A stretch of DNA of 54,801 nt. It comes from Termitomyces sp. T153. Its lineage: Eukaryota > Basidiomycota > Agaricomycetes > Agaricales > Lyophyllaceae. The notes under the pieces are model-generated. The model was not told where the DNA came from. It worked only from the letters and a program-made list of their open reading frames with translations, and searched no databases. Shown here one piece after another: positions 54,191 through 54,801 of the stretch. Position 1 is the first letter of the stretch, and each line of letters starts with the position of its first letter. The DNA is taken from positions 1 through 54,801 of the forward strand of contig JACKQL020000199.1 of NCBI GenBank assembly GCA_018296165.2. The letters are read 5' to 3'. Both the position numbers and the translations under genes were made by a program.

Positions 54191-54358
54191 CCCAGACCCA
54201 ACCTCACTTTGTTTGGTTAGGTCCTTGTATTTCAAACTCAATGCTAAGTCCCAGACCCAACCTCACTTCATTCAGTTAGGTCTTTGTATTTCAAACTCAA
54301 TGCCAAGTCTCAGACCCAACCTAACCTCACTTTGTTTGGTTAGGTCTTTGTATTTTGT
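54191..54358. repeat. 59-60 bp tandem repeat, three copies
   Basis: Units begin at 54191, 54250 and 54309 and share CAGACCCAACCTCACTT, a GTTAGGTCTTTGTATTTC-type segment, and CAAACTCAATGC. The third copy carries an extra AACCT and ends at TTTTG. Confidence 0.93.
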
Positions 54359-54801
54359 TGACTAAGTGTTGCTTTTCTCTTACAATTCAAACACTGAGAT
54401 TTCATGTATAAACCAATCATGTATCTAGATTACATTATCAACAAAATACTACAATGTCCACTGGTATATATTAGAGATGCTGAAAATTATAAAAGTTAGT
54501 ACTAACTAAGCAATTATTTAAACTGTCACACTTACATTTGTAAACCATGAAAAATATCTATACTACATGGTTCAGCTATAGACATTAGGTGCTGAAGTTC
54601 ATAGAAGTTAGCAATATGTTGCTTGTATCCATCAAAAGTTATACTTATATTTGTAAACCATTCAGTATTTCTTGATAGACAATATTTTCAGTCTTTCTTG
54701 ATGTGTTTTCTGGGTCCAAAATTACTTTGATACAATCTCCTGATGTGCACTGAGAAAATTCAGTATCAATGTCAACTATTCATACAATGTCCAACTTGTC
54801 T
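54359..54801. other. AT-rich end of window, no gene
   Basis: No coding frame of note. A short sequence, CTTAYATTTGTAAACCAT, occurs twice (about 54531 and 54644). Nothing else was recognised. Confidence 0.5.

Overview
The window looks like repeat-rich chromatin of a mushroom-forming basidiomycete (Agaricomycetes). The evidence is short GT-AG introns of about 49-50 nt, F-box/LRR genes of the agaric type, a low-complexity protein with a basic C-terminal tail, and fungal Helitron, LINE and chromodomain Ty3 elements. I infer the lineage from these features; I could not search any database.

Layout. At the left edge is a decayed Helitron on the minus strand (1-4090, running off the window). About 85 % of the window (4778-46998) is one minus-strand Tad1-like LINE, bracketed by an 18-bp target-site duplication and swollen by nested insertions. 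Three Ty3 LTR retrotransposons sit within about 390 bp of its RNase H region: element A (6122-27301, minus, TSD ATAGG), element B (27402-33540, minus, TSD ACACC) and element C (33835-41040, minus, TSD GGTTG/GGTTT). Element D (14398-23565, plus, TSD GTGGG) lies inside A. Two solo LTRs related to A and D lie inside A's 3' LTR (6945-8059) and inside C (37224-38355, TSD GCCAG). The 5' end of the LINE is fused to about 230 bp of 25S rRNA sequence in antisense.

To the right of the LINE come promoter-like repeats (46999-47400), an LRR gene without an F-box (48122-49090), a convergent two-exon F-box gene (49103-50624), a large low-complexity protein gene (51301-53013), and a tract of direct repeats, microsatellites and a hairpin up to the window end.

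How the parts work. A and D belong to one lineage: Gag, tandem protease-like domains, RT, RNase H, integrase, chromodomain. A separate spliced gene runs antisense to the polyprotein, between the chromodomain and the 3' LTR. It encodes a protein with a C-x2-C-x6-C / C-x2-C-x6-C cysteine array resembling a Zn(II)2Cys6 cluster, plus a helical region, and is kept in both copies with an intron at the same place. B and C are a second, compact lineage of about 6.1 kb. Both lineages show the signature of self-primed reverse transcription as in the Tf1/sushi group: the PBS is the reverse complement of an 11-13 nt sequence inside the LTR. In A, D and the solo LTRs it lies about 32 bp after a TATA box. 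All the transposons are decayed, mostly by changes of the CpG-deamination type, which fits silenced, methylated chromatin.
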